A stretch of DNA of 12,915 bases from an uncultured Clostridia bacterium (GCA_947626705.1 CANQTJ010000035.1:1-12915), one strand, 5' to 3'. Shown: positions 1-7,075, numbered from the stretch's first letter. Made by a program: numbers and translations. The notes: generated from the sequence alone by a model not told the origin.

Positions 1-1120
1 TTTGGCACATTTCTGATACTTTTTTCTTTTCTTCAAGTATTGCTTGTATCAGCATTATTGAAGTCAATATTCCATCTCCTGTAGGATTGTAATCTAATAA
101 TATTACATGCCCTGATTTTTCTCCTCCTAAATTGTATCCTCCCTTTAACATTTCTTCTAATACATATCTATCTCCTACCTTCGTTTGAATTAATTGTATT
201 CCATTATCTTTTGCATACTTATTCAATCCTAAGTTACTCATTATTGTTGCAACTACCGTATCTTTTGATAGTTCTTGTTTTTTTCTAAAATAATTGGCAA
301 TTATAGCAATTATTTTATCTCCATCAATTTCTTCTCCATTTTCATCAACGGCTAAACATCTATCACCATCTCCATCATACGCAACTCCTAAATTTAATTT
401 ATTTTCTACTACAAATTTTTTTAATGTTTCTAAATGTGTTGATCCACAATCTTTATTTATATTTATTCCATTTGGATTGTTGTTTATTATTTTATATTTT
501 ATTCCTAATGTCTTAAATACTTTTTCTGCAACAAATGATGTTGCACCATTTGCAGTATCTATTCCAACTACAAAATCTTCTTTTTTTAATTTTTCTATAT
601 TATCATCAAAGTTCTTTCTAAAAAAATATACATATTCATCAAGTAAATCCATTCTATATTCAGAAACACCAATTTTATTTCCAATAGCTGTTAATTCATC
701 TATTTTGCCTGATTCCATTACTTCTTCAATTTCTTCTTCTAGACTATCTGCAATTTTCATACCTTTATTACTAAAATATTTAATTCCATTAAATTCAAAT
801 GTATTATGTGATGCAGAAATAACAACACTTGCATCTGCTTTTAGTTTTTTTGTTAAATATGCAACTGCTGGTGTTGGAATTACTCCCAATAATTTTACAT
901 TGGCTCCATAACTTAAAAATCCAGCAACCATTGCACTTTCTATTAATGTACCTGATATTCTTGTATCTCTACCAATTAATATTGTAGGGGTATTAGATGT
1001 ATGCTTTGATAATACATACGCTCCAGCTTTAGCTACTTTATATACTAATTCTGGTGTAAGTTCTGTGTTTGCAATCCTTCGTATACCATCTGTTCCAAAA
1101 TATTTTCTCATTTTTTTCAT
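1..1120 (-). CDS. glmM: Phosphoglucosamine mutase GlmM (3' end outside window)
   Basis: GlmM converts glucosamine-6-phosphate to glucosamine-1-phosphate in the cytoplasm, supplying UDP-GlcNAc for peptidoglycan and surface polysaccharides. About 373 codons are visible. The family is usually near 445-450 residues, so roughly the last 75 (part of the phosphate-binding domain) lie off the left edge. Visible motifs are N-terminal KYFGTDGIR (6-14), the phosphoserine loop ISASHN with the catalytic Ser near residue 104, the Mg-binding DGDGDR near 249-254, and the sugar-binding loop GGEKSGH. The start is the ATG at 1120, with AAAGGA ending 4 bases upstream. The ATG at 1111, giving the family-typical MRKYFG beginning, is a less well-spaced alternative. 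Two positions deviate from the usual consensus: GIRR instead of GIRG, and SHNT instead of SHNP. It lies 169 bases downstream of the cps operon, behind a terminator-like hairpin, so it is probably transcribed separately. Confidence 0.96.
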   Translation of the reverse strand, partial: MKKMRKYFGTDGIRRIANTELTPELVYKVAKAGAYVLSKHTSNTPTILIGRDTRISGTLIESAMVAGFLSYGANVKLLGVIPTPAVAYLTKKLKADASVVISASHNTFEFNGIKYFSNKGMKIADSLEEEIEEVMESGKIDELTAIGNKIGVSEYRMDLLDEYVYFFRKNFDDNIEKLKKEDFVVGIDTANGATSFVAEKVFKTLGIKYKIINNNPNGININKDCGSTHLETLKKFVVENKLNLGVAYDGDGDRCLAVDENGEEIDGDKIIAIIANYFRKKQELSKDTVVATIMSNLGLNKYAKDNGIQLIQTKVGDRYVLEEMLKGGYNLGGEKSGHVILLDYNPTGDGILTSIMLIQAILEEKKKVSEMCQ

Positions 1121-1147
1121 TACATCCTTTCTTGCATAAATCTCGGG

Positions 1148-1173
1148 ATAGGAAATTCGAATAAATTTCCTAT
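1148..1173 (-). promoter_or_regulatory. Perfect 10-bp hairpin in the glmM leader
   Basis: ATAGGAAATT at 1148-1157 is the exact reverse complement of AATTTCCTAT at 1164-1173, with a 6-base loop. It sits about 18 bases upstream of the glmM ribosome binding site. No T-run follows it on the minus strand, so it is not a simple terminator. It could be an mRNA-stabilising leader hairpin or an operator. The function is inferred from position only. Confidence 0.4.
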
Positions 1174-1179
1174 AATATG

Positions 1180-1245
1180 AAAAATTCTCAATGTTGTAGT
1201 TAATATTGGTTTTATTTCCCAATTTTAACTTACAGCATTGAGAAT
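1180..1245 (-). terminator. Long hairpin with T-run after the cps operon
   Basis: Positions 1184-1209 pair with 1219-1245 to give about 26 pairs, with one G-U, one T-T mismatch and one bulged base, around a 9-base loop. Read on the minus strand, the stem is followed by five T (1184-1180), as in an intrinsic terminator. It lies 45 bases after the cpsB stop and before glmM. The stem is much longer and more AT-rich than most terminators, so a small repetitive element reused as a terminator is also possible. Confidence 0.6.
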
Positions 1246-1289
1246 ATTAAAAACCTAAATTCCTTAAATAAGATTGTTTAAAATCTATG

Positions 1290-2072
1290 TTATTTTTTTA
1301 AATACATAATTATTTTTTCTTTTATAGTTAATACTACTTCTTCAGGTTCATCTATATCTATTCTTTTATTCTCTATTGCCAGTTTTGGATTTATTGTTGT
1401 AAGTTCCTCTAATTTTTCATTTCCTACTATTTCTTTTATTTGTTCTAAAGCACGTGGGATTTTTTTATATATTGTATTTTGTCTATGTACATCGCTTCCT
1501 AAAAAATGTATCATATTGTTTTCTAAAAATTTTCTAACTATCATTTGTGCTTTTTCTCCATATATTCCTAAAATACTTCCATAATTTGCTTGCATTAAAA
1601 CTCCTTTTTGAATTAGGTCATATACAAGTTCAGGGTCTTTTTGTATAAAGCTATATCTTTCTGGATGTGCTAATACTGGTATAAGTTTATTCTCCTGTAG
1701 AGAATATATGACATCATATAAATTTAATGGTTCTGCATTTAATGGCATTTCAAATAAGACATAACTACTATTATTTATTGTTGATGCTTTACCCTCTACT
1801 AATAAATTTACCATATTATTTGACATATATATTTCATTTCCTAAATATAAGTTTGTTTGTATACCTTTATTTGCTAAATTTTCGCTTATTGCTTTTACCC
1901 AAATATCTCTTTCTGGTACATCTGTTTCATAATAATTTTCTATATAATGTGATGTAAGCACTATTCCTTCAAATCCCACTTCTTTTGCTTCTTTTATCAA
2001 ATTAAATGTTTCTTCTACACTTCTTGAACCATCGTCTATATTTGGTATTATATGTGTATGAAAGTCTATCAT
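1290..2072 (-). CDS. cpsB: CpsB/YwqE-type PHP-domain tyrosine-protein phosphatase
   Basis: This manganese-dependent phosphatase dephosphorylates the CpsD-type tyrosine kinase and so helps control the amount and chain length of exported polysaccharide. It is 260 residues long, the normal family size. The PHP metal site is visible in order: DFHTHI (H5, H7), NIDDGS (12-16), H42 in TSHYI, E80 in GNE, AHPERY with H136, and GSDVH with D194 and H196. The ribosome binding site GGGAG is 8 bases before the ATG, and the gene starts 17 bases after cpsD stops, so it is the last gene of the cpsC-cpsD-cpsB operon. A few neighbouring positions differ from the commonest family form, for example TSHY where TPHH is usual, but all metal ligands that I can place remain. 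Confidence 0.93.
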   Translation of the reverse strand: MIDFHTHIIPNIDDGSRSVEETFNLIKEAKEVGFEGIVLTSHYIENYYETDVPERDIWVKAISENLANKGIQTNLYLGNEIYMSNNMVNLLVEGKASTINNSSYVLFEMPLNAEPLNLYDVIYSLQENKLIPVLAHPERYSFIQKDPELVYDLIQKGVLMQANYGSILGIYGEKAQMIVRKFLENNMIHFLGSDVHRQNTIYKKIPRALEQIKEIVGNEKLEELTTINPKLAIENKRIDIDEPEEVVLTIKEKIIMYLKK

Positions 2073-2089
2073 TATTGAATCTCCCTTTT

Positions 2090-3016
2090 TTAGTTTAACT
2101 TATCTTTTTCTTTGTCTAAATAAGAATTGATTTCATTTAAAATATTATTCGTTTTATCCATAGTAGTTTTGTTAGTTTCTCTATTTTTTATAAATTGAGG
2201 TTTTTCTAAATTTTCTTTTGACTTCTTTGTAATTTTCTCTTGATTAGTAGATTGTTTTACTATATTTTCTGTTTTCCTTTTTATTTCTACCGGACTTTCT
2301 TTTATTGCTCTTCCTTCTGATGTTCCATAATAATAATATTTTTCATTATATTTTTTAGCTGATACTGGCATTTTGTTTACTACAACTCCTGCTAGATGTC
2401 CTCCAACATTTTGTATGTTTTTAATTACTTTTTCAAGGTTATCTTTTTTAGTTTCTTTGTGTGCTGTTACTATAACTGTTGAATCAACTATTCTCGATAA
2501 AATTATTGAGTCTGTAACTAATTCACATGGCGTTCCATCTACAATAATAATATCGCATACTTCTTTTAAGTCTTCTAATAATTTAACCATCTGTGGTGAT
2601 ACCAATAGTTCTGATGGGTTAGGTGGTATATTCCCTGCTGTCATTATTAATAAATTCTCTACCTCTGTTTTTTGTATATATTTTGATATATCTATATCAT
2701 CAGGATTTTGAACATCTATTCCAGATAAGTAATTTGAAAGTCCAGGTCTTGGTGACGCTCCAAATATTGTATATTGTCTTCCTTTTCTCATATCTGCATC
2801 TATTAAGATTACTTTATTTCCTGCTTGTGCAAATGTAACTGCTAAATTAGAGGTAATCCAACTTTTTCCTTCTCCTGGAAATGTAGATGTTATCAATAAA
2901 GTTTTTAATTTTTTATTTGTACTCATAAATTGTATATTTGTTCTTAATGTCCTAAATACTTCTGATACTGGTGATTTAGGATCTCTTTGTGCTATTAGTT
3001 CTTTTTTTAGTTTCAT
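2090..3016 (-). CDS. cpsD: CpsD/CapB-type bacterial tyrosine kinase
   Basis: This is the cytoplasmic autophosphorylating tyrosine kinase (BY-kinase) that pairs with the membrane adaptor CpsC and regulates exopolysaccharide polymerisation and export. In order it shows an RTLRTNI segment (22-28) typical of the family, Walker A PGEGKSW (47-53), Walker A' ILIDADMR (70-77), and a Walker B-like IIIVDGTP (156-163). A tyrosine cluster (Y223 and Y227-Y230) is the likely autophosphorylation site. The usual Walker B reads IDTPP, so DGTP is a small deviation. At 308 residues it is about 75 longer than typical CpsD. The excess is a Lys/Asn/Glu-rich tail after the tyrosine cluster, probably disordered. Its ATG overlaps the cpsC stop codon by one base, indicating translational coupling, with GGGAGG 12 bases upstream. 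Confidence 0.93.
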   Translation of the reverse strand: MKLKKELIAQRDPKSPVSEVFRTLRTNIQFMSTNKKLKTLLITSTFPGEGKSWITSNLAVTFAQAGNKVILIDADMRKGRQYTIFGASPRPGLSNYLSGIDVQNPDDIDISKYIQKTEVENLLIMTAGNIPPNPSELLVSPQMVKLLEDLKEVCDIIIVDGTPCELVTDSIILSRIVDSTVIVTAHKETKKDNLEKVIKNIQNVGGHLAGVVVNKMPVSAKKYNEKYYYYGTSEGRAIKESPVEIKRKTENIVKQSTNQEKITKKSKENLEKPQFIKNRETNKTTMDKTNNILNEINSYLDKEKDKLN

Positions 3017-3726
3017 TATTTTTTCTTACCTCCCTTTCCTTTTTCCATATCAAAGTTATACATAGGTATTGAGGCAAGTACAGGTATTTTAAATTCTTTT
3101 TCAACTTCTTCTGCTGTTTTTACAGTAGTATCTAACATATTAGCCAACAATACATACAATATTGATATTACAATTCCTATAAAAGTAAATATAGCTACAT
3201 CTTTTATATGATTTATATTTGATGGTATTGAATCTGTTTCTGCTTCATCTAAAACATGAACATTATTTATATTATATATTTCTGCAACTTCTTTAGTAAA
3301 TACTACTGCTATTTCATTTGCTATTTTAGAAGCATTTGCTGCATTTTCATTTGTTACAGAAATTTCTATTAATTCTGTATCCTTTACTGAACTTACAGTT
3401 ATGTTTTTCTTTAGTTCTTTTTCTTCAATATCTATTCCTAAATTAGATATAACTGTCCTTACTACTTTTTTGCTTTTTACTAATTCACTATATGTTGAAA
3501 CTAATTTTGAGTTTAATGTTATATCTGTTGTTGTTATTGTATTTGTTTGTGTTGCTGAAGTTTCTGATGTTGCTAATACTAATGTTGTTGATGATGTATA
3601 TACTGGTGTTACAAATCCTATTGTATAAATTATTCCTAACGCTATAAAAATAGCTACTATTAATAAAATTTTTACTTTTTTATTCCAAAATAACATTAGT
3701 AATTCTTTTAAATCTAATTCTTCCAT
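3016..3726 (-). CDS. cpsC: CpsC/Wzz-family polysaccharide chain-length adaptor
   Basis: This membrane protein activates and positions the CpsD kinase and affects polysaccharide chain length. Its 236 residues have the standard two-helix topology: a short cytoplasmic N-terminus, a membrane helix at about 19-39, an extracellular domain of about 135 residues rich in Ser/Thr and Val, and a second helix at about 176-198 followed by a cytoplasmic tail (EFKIPVLASIP) that would contact CpsD. The lysine-rich end (KGKGGKKK) overlaps the cpsD ribosome binding site. AAAGGAG lies 7 bases before the ATG. It is the first gene of the operon, directly behind the promoter at 3759-3787. No glycosyltransferase or flippase genes are present in the window, so which polymer is controlled is unknown. 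Confidence 0.92.
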   Translation of the reverse strand: MEELDLKELLMLFWNKKVKILLIVAIFIALGIIYTIGFVTPVYTSSTTLVLATSETSATQTNTITTTDITLNSKLVSTYSELVKSKKVVRTVISNLGIDIEEKELKKNITVSSVKDTELIEISVTNENAANASKIANEIAVVFTKEVAEIYNINNVHVLDEAETDSIPSNINHIKDVAIFTFIGIVISILYVLLANMLDTTVKTAEEVEKEFKIPVLASIPMYNFDMEKGKGGKKK

Positions 3727-3758
3727 CGTTTTTCTCCTTTATAATTAAATACCTTTCT

Positions 3759-3787
3759 ATTTTATCATATTGTTTTTTTTGTAGCAA
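3759..3787 (-). promoter_or_regulatory. Sigma-A promoter of the cpsCDB operon
   Basis: On the minus strand, TTGCTA (3787-3782) is separated by exactly 17 bases from TAAAAT (3764-3759), and a TG one base before the -10 box makes it an extended -10 promoter. It is about 32 bases upstream of the cpsC start codon and begins only 8 bases beyond the reverse transcriptase stop. No GC-rich terminator separates it from the retron operon, so read-through from the island is possible. Confidence 0.65.
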
Positions 3788-3795
3788 GATTTTTT

Positions 3796-4824
3796 TTAAT
3801 TATTATTAATATTTTTTACTATTTTTTCTATATAAGATATTTTTCTCTTTAAATTCTTAACTTTACCGTTATCTAATTCATTTGAATTCACTATATTTAT
3901 TAGAAATGACCTATATCCACATAAATAATTTAATAATTCTATAGTCATACTAAAATATTTTGATTTTCCATTGCTATTTAACAATTTTAGCTCATTTATG
4001 TCTATTAAATAATTTCTGTTAAATATTTCTTTATCTATAACATATTTATCTTTTATTGATTTATCTTTAAAAAAATATAAAATTTTATTTATATTTTTTA
4101 ATTTATTTCTAGATAAACTGATTTGTTCTTTAACAACAAATCCACCTAAACATAATTGATTTTTTTCTATATGTTTTTTTGAATAATTAGTCTTATATCC
4201 ATTTTGGTTTAATATATATTTTATTTTTTTGTAAAACCATTTATTTTCTTTGAAATCTATTTTATTACTTGAAAATAATAAATCGTCTGCATATCTAGTA
4301 TAAATGACATCAAATTTTTGACAATACTTTATTATTCTTTGATCAATCCTTCTAAAAACTATATTAGATATTGCTGGTGACGTTACTGCTCCTTGTGGTA
4401 AAGTATCCTCATATATACATAAATTTGTTATTATTCGTATTATTTCATTAGTTTTTACTAAATCTTGTAAATTATCTTGTATTTTCTGTGATGTTATTGA
4501 ATCAAAAAAATCTTTTATATCTATTCTTATATAATATTTCCTATTAAGATGTTCTTTTAAAAAATCATTGTATGATGTTTCTTTACAAAAACCTTTTACG
4601 CATATTGGAAGAGGAACTTTTGATAAAAAGTTTTTTTGTAAATTTTTTTGCATATAATATAATTCAGAATTTTTCTCTATATCGTATATAATTCTTATCC
4701 CTTTCTTTTTTGGGATTTTGGTTTGTCTATAATATGAAAGTTTGTTCATAATTGTAGCATATACTTGATTTTCATCATATTTTATTACATTTTCTATTAA
4801 AAAATCTTTTGATAATATAAACAT
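3796..4824 (-). CDS. Retron reverse transcriptase
   Basis: This is the reverse transcriptase of a retron. It is expected to prime from the 2'-OH of a guanosine in the adjacent ncRNA and copy the msd part into DNA, giving an RNA-DNA hybrid. It has 342 residues, within the retron range. Motifs in order: a VKGF segment with an N...H element (about 76-92), motif A IDIKDFFDS (D102), the retron/group II-like PQGAVTSPAISN (143-154), and the catalytic YADD (178-181). LGGFVV (226-231) stands where retron enzymes usually carry VTG, and LCGYRSF (301-307) is in the thumb. The PQGxxTSP form argues against a diversity-generating RT, and no maturase or endonuclease domain follows, which argues against a group II intron protein. 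GAGGG is 5 bases before the ATG, just outside the a2 repeat. There is no clear terminator behind it. Confidence 0.93.
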   Translation of the reverse strand: MFILSKDFLIENVIKYDENQVYATIMNKLSYYRQTKIPKKKGIRIIYDIEKNSELYYMQKNLQKNFLSKVPLPICVKGFCKETSYNDFLKEHLNRKYYIRIDIKDFFDSITSQKIQDNLQDLVKTNEIIRIITNLCIYEDTLPQGAVTSPAISNIVFRRIDQRIIKYCQKFDVIYTRYADDLLFSSNKIDFKENKWFYKKIKYILNQNGYKTNYSKKHIEKNQLCLGGFVVKEQISLSRNKLKNINKILYFFKDKSIKDKYVIDKEIFNRNYLIDINELKLLNSNGKSKYFSMTIELLNYLCGYRSFLINIVNSNELDNGKVKNLKRKISYIEKIVKNINNN

Positions 4825-4847
4825 TTTTTCCCTCTTTTATATATATG

Positions 4848-4861
4848 TTATATGGCAAGTA
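4848..4861 (-). repeat. Retron a2 repeat
   Basis: TACTTGCCATATAA on the minus strand is the exact complement of a1 at 5033-5046. It closes the 3' end of the ncRNA and stops 13 bases before the RT ribosome binding site. Confidence 0.88.
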
Positions 4862-5032
4862 CTTTCTAAAAAGCTCATATATAAATATATATGCTATATT
4901 TAGCTGGTCTATTTTAAAAGTATTCTTAAAATAATATAAGTCAAAAGTAACTATAACTTTCCTTGGCTTTACTAAAACTACAAAATACGTTTTACTTCAA
5001 GGTTTTCTAATCTTTTTGATTAAAAAATTTGC

Positions 5033-5046
5033 TACTTGCCATATAA
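5033..5046 (-). repeat. Retron a1 repeat
   Basis: TTATATGGCAAGTA on the minus strand pairs with a2 over 14 bases. It begins two bases after the stop codon of the ATPase-TOPRIM gene and is followed directly by the putative branching guanosine at 5032. Confidence 0.88.
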
Positions 5047-5048
5047 AA

Positions 5049-7037
5049 TTAATTACTAAATCTTTTTGAAATTTCTTTAATTAAATTAAATAGTTCTGTA
5101 AAATTATTACGAAAATTATATTCACACATATCTTTATTTTTTAATATTAGTGTATTTATATTTTTACTTACATCACTATCTTTACTATTATCTATTTTAA
5201 ATAAATTTACTAAGTAATATTCTATCCATAATGTTATCCAACCACTTGTCTTACCTATTTTATTTTTATTTATTAATTGCTTATCAGTTTCATATATTTT
5301 ATCTAATTGCTCTAATTTTAATAAGTAATCTGTTTTACCAGAAACCAACAATCTTAATAAATTTAATTTATTATATTCTTTTAGACTATTATAATATTTT
5401 TCTAAGTCTTGTATATCTTTATCTTTCATTATTACATTTTTATAAAATGTCCAAAACTTATCATAATTATTATTGTTTATTAACATTCCTTCAATAGTTG
5501 TATCATTAACAAATATATTATAATTTAAAAAATATTTCTTTATATTACCTTTTAAATCATAAAAATTTGTATCTCTACAAGCATAAAATGGTAAAGAATA
5601 ATGAAATCTGCATTTTTCTATCATTTTATTAATTCTATTTCTTCTTTCATAAGTTTCTACTCTTTTTTCTCCATAATAATAATTTTCTTTTTCATTGTAA
5701 ATAAAATATCCATCTCTATTTTTTATCTTGAACTTATTTTCTTTTACATCAACACTCATTACTTTATCCATATCTATTTCTATTAAATACGAAGTTTTAT
5801 AATTTCGTTTATTAGGTAATAAACTATTTTCTATTACTCTATTAGATTCGGCTTTTATTATATCAACATCGCTCAAAATTGGATAAATTATTTTCAAATA
5901 TTTATTATTTAATAATTCTAATTCACTTTCTCCTTCTACAAGTACTATCATATTAGAAAAATAGCAATTTACATGTTCATCTTGTATAAATGTTATTTGC
6001 CTTTGTTCATCTAATAATTTCATTTCTGTGCACTGTGTATATTTGTTTTTATATTTTAAATTAAATACTTTTCTATTATCTCCTTCTTCTTTCAATATAT
6101 TTTTTAATAATCTTGAGGAGTGAGTTGATAATATAAATTGTATCTTTTTTGATTTATTAATTAAATTTTCTGATATTTTATCTATGTATTTATGATGTAA
6201 ACTAATTTCTGGTTCATCTATAATTATCGTTGGAAATTTTATTTTTTTATTTTTTATCGCATATATTATATTTATAAATGTATTTATATAATTAAATGAA
6301 TTGGTTCCTTCTGAAAAATATGATGGGCTGTGTTCAGATATTTCAAAATTTTCTCCACTATAGTACATTTTTGCTATAGATGTTGCATATTCTCTTTGTG
6401 TATATTTCTTTATTTTTATTTCAGAATCTTTTAATACTTTTTCTAATTCAACAAATCCTTTTGCTATTTTGTTATCTTGTCCCTCTTTAATTATATGTGT
6501 TATTTGATTTTGAAAATCTTTTGACACTTCATTTTCTATTTTTATTAAATCCCCTATTTGTTTCCATATAAATTTCCAACTTTCTGAATTAATATTTTTA
6601 GTATCTATTATGTAAATTGGAAAAATATTATAAATAATTTCTCTATCTTCTCTTAGTGGTATATTCCATCTTATTGGTAAATTTTTTGTTTTTATTAACT
6701 CTAAATATATCTTATCTTTAGTTATTAACTTATAAATCTTTTTATAATAATCTTCATTTGCATTTATTGCTTTCATTTTTTTTATTATTATTTTTTTTAG
6801 TTCTTTACAGTTATATACTATTCCTATTTTCACAGTATTACTAAATTGATTATTTTTATCAAATATTTCTTCATCATTATTTTCTGAAATAAGATTATTA
6901 TAAAAATATTTAATAGCTGAAATTACATTCGTTTTTCCACATCCATTTTCCCCTATTAACACATTTAACTGTTTCAAATTCAAATAACATTTTTTTATTG
7001 ATTTATAATTTTCAATTTTTATTTTTTCTATTCCCAT
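5049..7037 (-). CDS. OLD-like ATPase-TOPRIM protein, putative retron effector
   Basis: This 662-residue protein fuses an SMC/OLD-type ATPase to a TOPRIM nuclease domain, the effector layout known from retron-Eco8. The likely role is a nuclease or toxin held inactive by the RT-msDNA complex and released during phage infection; this is inferred from the family. Visible ATPase elements are Walker A GENGCGKT (29-36), a signature-like FSEGTNSF (241-248), Walker B TIIIDEPE (270-277) and the switch histidine STHSS (304-308). The TOPRIM part has VLVEGESE (365-372, catalytic E368), IDMDK (421-425, metal-binding D422 and D424) and TIEGML (514-519), as in OLD nucleases. The C-terminal 140 residues match nothing I know. 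The gene begins 38 bases after its upstream neighbour and stops two bases before the retron a1 repeat, linking it to the RT. The only good Shine-Dalgarno is unusually far (20 bases) from the ATG. Confidence 0.9.
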   Translation of the reverse strand: MGIEKIKIENYKSIKKCYLNLKQLNVLIGENGCGKTNVISAIKYFYNNLISENNDEEIFDKNNQFSNTVKIGIVYNCKELKKIIIKKMKAINANEDYYKKIYKLITKDKIYLELIKTKNLPIRWNIPLREDREIIYNIFPIYIIDTKNINSESWKFIWKQIGDLIKIENEVSKDFQNQITHIIKEGQDNKIAKGFVELEKVLKDSEIKIKKYTQREYATSIAKMYYSGENFEISEHSPSYFSEGTNSFNYINTFINIIYAIKNKKIKFPTIIIDEPEISLHHKYIDKISENLINKSKKIQFILSTHSSRLLKNILKEEGDNRKVFNLKYKNKYTQCTEMKLLDEQRQITFIQDEHVNCYFSNMIVLVEGESELELLNNKYLKIIYPILSDVDIIKAESNRVIENSLLPNKRNYKTSYLIEIDMDKVMSVDVKENKFKIKNRDGYFIYNEKENYYYGEKRVETYERRNRINKMIEKCRFHYSLPFYACRDTNFYDLKGNIKKYFLNYNIFVNDTTIEGMLINNNNYDKFWTFYKNVIMKDKDIQDLEKYYNSLKEYNKLNLLRLLVSGKTDYLLKLEQLDKIYETDKQLINKNKIGKTSGWITLWIEYYLVNLFKIDNSKDSDVSKNINTLILKNKDMCEYNFRNNFTELFNLIKEISKRFSN

Positions 7038-7063
7038 TTTTAATTATATAGTTATAACCTCCT
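7038..7063 (-). promoter_or_regulatory. Distant Shine-Dalgarno with a small intervening hairpin
   Basis: AGGAGG (7063-7058) lies 20 bases before the ATG of the ATPase-TOPRIM gene, and an in-frame TAA 6 bases upstream of the ATG excludes a longer start. The spacer contains TTATA-ACTA-TATAA, a possible 5-bp hairpin. If folded, it would bring the effective spacing to about 6 bases. The hairpin is weak, so this is a suggestion only. It might limit translation of the effector. Confidence 0.4.
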
Positions 7064-7075
7064 ATTAGATATTAT

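Larger units (their letters stand above)
4848..5046 (-). ncRNA. Retron msr-msd non-coding RNA
   Basis: This is a 199-base RNA in the gap between the ATPase-TOPRIM and RT genes. Its ends are a perfect 14-bp inverted repeat (a1 and a2). Directly after a1 comes TAGC (5034-5031), matching the retron branching signal, so the priming guanosine should be at 5032. The msr part holds stem-loop 1 (TAATC 5022-5018 with GATTA 5012-5008, extended by TTTT/AAAA) and stem-loop 2 (CCTTG 5002-4998 with CAAGG 4965-4961, enclosing TAAAAC 4994-4989 with GTTTTA 4978-4973). The msd part can fold as CTTT 4947-4944 with AAAG 4865-4862, then CTTATAT 4940-4934 with ATATGAG 4880-4874. This encloses hairpins at 4933-4910 (8-bp stem) and 4904-4893 (4-bp stem). 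Exact DNA ends cannot be read from sequence. No promoter of its own was seen, so it is probably cut from the operon transcript. Confidence 0.88.

Noticed and set aside
294..911. Long open frame on the plus strand
   Set aside because: It is antisense to glmM, is rich in Ser/Phe/Ile from AT-rich complement sequence, and has no ribosome binding site or recognisable domain. The other plus-strand frames at 1727, 2373, 2623, 3401, 5231 and 5601 are rejected for the same reasons.
3796..4824. RT as part of a group II intron or a diversity-generating element
   Set aside because: There is no maturase or endonuclease domain, no intron-type RNA end, no template/variable repeat pair, and the motif is PQGxxTSP. 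The adjacent a1/a2 RNA fits a retron.
4881..4892. Near-perfect CATATATA/TATATATG palindrome in the retron msd region as a separate operator
   Set aside because: It lies inside the ncRNA and can be explained as part of the msd stem. TA-repeat palindromes are common in this base composition.
3781..5034. GTAGCAA followed by an A/T run at 3781-3800 reappears inverted at 5034-5018, as if repeats flank the RT gene
   Set aside because: Only seven bases match exactly and the rest is poly-T sequence, expected often in DNA this AT-rich. The 5034 copy is also explained by the a1/branch-site sequence.
5021..5100. Separate promoter for the retron ncRNA within the end of the effector gene
   Set aside because: There are many TA-rich hexamers but no -35 and -10 pair with proper spacing, so I prefer processing from the operon transcript.
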